Shown piece by piece: positions 63,641 through 64,000 of a stretch of DNA of 64,000 bases. A program made the position numbers and the translations under genes. This DNA is from PBB1 sp965229345 (lineage in GTDB: Bacteria; Pseudomonadota; Gammaproteobacteria; Burkholderiales; Burkholderiaceae_C). The stretch lies in NCBI GenBank assembly GCA_965229345.1, contig OZ245872.1, positions 3,410,001 through 3,474,000 of the forward strand, written 5' to 3'. Each line of letters begins with the position of its first letter. Within the stretch, counting starts at the first letter, position 1. Below the pieces are notes generated by a model, which made no database searches, was not told where the DNA came from, and saw only the letters and a list, made by a program, of their open reading frames with translations.

Positions 63641-64000
63641 ATGTTCCGGATGGGTGTCTCCCTGGTAGTCCTCACTGCCGCGCTCACCATGAGTGGACTC
63701 GCACACTCGCAGACTCAAGATTCGCCTGACGTTGCCTGGCGCCTCGAGCAGCAAACGCAAGAACACATCATTGAGGCCGACGGGACAGAGCAAGCGACTT
63801 TCACGCTGGCCACCAAGATCCTGAGGGAATCGGCGCTTGAGGATTTGAAACGGGCGAACGTTTCTTACAGCAAGAGCGCACAGACGCTTGAGATCCTTGA
63901 GGCTTACACGCGCAAGCCCGACGGACGGCGATTGGATGTCCCCAAATCCAACTTCCAGGTTCATACCGAGGGTGGTCAGGATGGCAGCGGCCCCATCTTC
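63641..64000 (+). CDS. DUF3857 domain protein, N-terminal part (runs off the window)
   Basis: The frame is open from ATG 63641 to the right edge (120 codons) without a stop. AAGAGGGAG supplies a ribosome binding site. A signal peptide (about 1-22, ending AHS) leads into a segment with VSYSKSAQTLEILEAYTRKPDGRRLDV (given in part: EAYTRKPDGRRLDVPKSN), the early strand pattern of DUF3857, usually followed by a transglutaminase-like domain. Likely a secreted or periplasmic protein. Confidence 0.78.
   Translation, partial: MFRMGVSLVVLTAALTMSGLAHSQTQDSPDVAWRLEQQTQEHIIEADGTEQATFTLATKILRESALEDLKRANVSYSKSAQTLEILEAYTRKPDGRRLDVPKSNFQVHTEGGQDGSGPIF

Noticed and set aside
63265..63729. 154-codon plus-strand frame near the right edge
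   Set aside because: No domain, no ribosome binding site, and it overlaps the DUF3857 gene, which has a signal peptide and a good ribosome binding site.

Overview
The window is about 64 kb of GC-rich DNA. Gene content points to a betaproteobacterium of the order Burkholderiales, probably the Rubrivivax/Leptothrix/Sphaerotilus lineage: a PEP-CTERM exoprotein, a chromosomal integron with an IntI1-like integrase, a FisR-type sulfide regulon and a glycogen cluster. The assignment is by gene content only. No rRNA, tRNA or CRISPR array was seen.

Layout. (1) 1-13491, plus strand: a tightly coupled operon encoding a giant cadherin/PKD/VCBS-repeat exoprotein with a metzincin-type zinc motif, a TolC-like outer-membrane protein, a GAF-HlyD fusion, a PqqD-like/M50 protease/HlyD fusion, a truncated SecA-like ATPase and a small periplasmic adaptor. 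No ABC transporter is present. I infer a dedicated export machine in which a SecA-like motor and a site-2-protease-like membrane protein take the place of the usual type I ABC exporter. This is the strongest candidate for a poorly described system. (2) 13540-16611, minus strand: pirin, YCII protein, methyltransferase, PACE-type efflux protein and tautomerase. (3) 16628-22968: a chromosomal integron. An intact intI on the plus strand has a LexA box at its promoter and a divergent attI with two direct repeats. Seven attC sites delimit seven leftward-reading cassettes: LysE exporter, unknown protein, membrane protein, ankyrin protein, YrhB/Imm35-like protein, OLD-like ATPase/TOPRIM protein, and SGNH esterase. 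(4) 22982-32807: LysR with two SDR dehydrogenases and a SulP transporter, PsiF-like protein, hydroxyacid dehydrogenase, glycosyltransferase, dihydroxyacetone-kinase subunits L and K, and NDH-2. (5) 32809-43969, minus strand: glycogen cluster transcribed glgP-glgB-glgX-malQ-glgC-glgA. (6) 44272-46725: DUF1097 protein and a cysteine-rich metal-binding/transport group (MerP-like plus MerT-like). (7) 46976-56454: two glutathione transferases, PNPOx-like protein, LysR, 2OG-Fe(II) oxygenase, PEP-CTERM phytase-like esterase, LrgA/LrgB, AsnC/Lrp regulator and an acetolactate synthase-like enzyme. (8) 56686-62909: a sulfide oxidation locus. A FisR-like sigma-54 activator with the diagnostic three-cysteine spacing diverges from a good sigma-54 promoter that serves DUF2892 protein, persulfide dioxygenase, a DUF442-SQR fusion and a SulP transporter. 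(9) 63641 to the edge: the start of a DUF3857 protein.

Working together: region 1 reads as cargo plus its exporter, region 3 as an adaptive cassette store under SOS control, region 5 as complete glycogen synthesis and breakdown, and region 8 as sulfide detoxification that ends in sulfite or sulfate movement. All functions are read from motifs and gene order. No database search was run.
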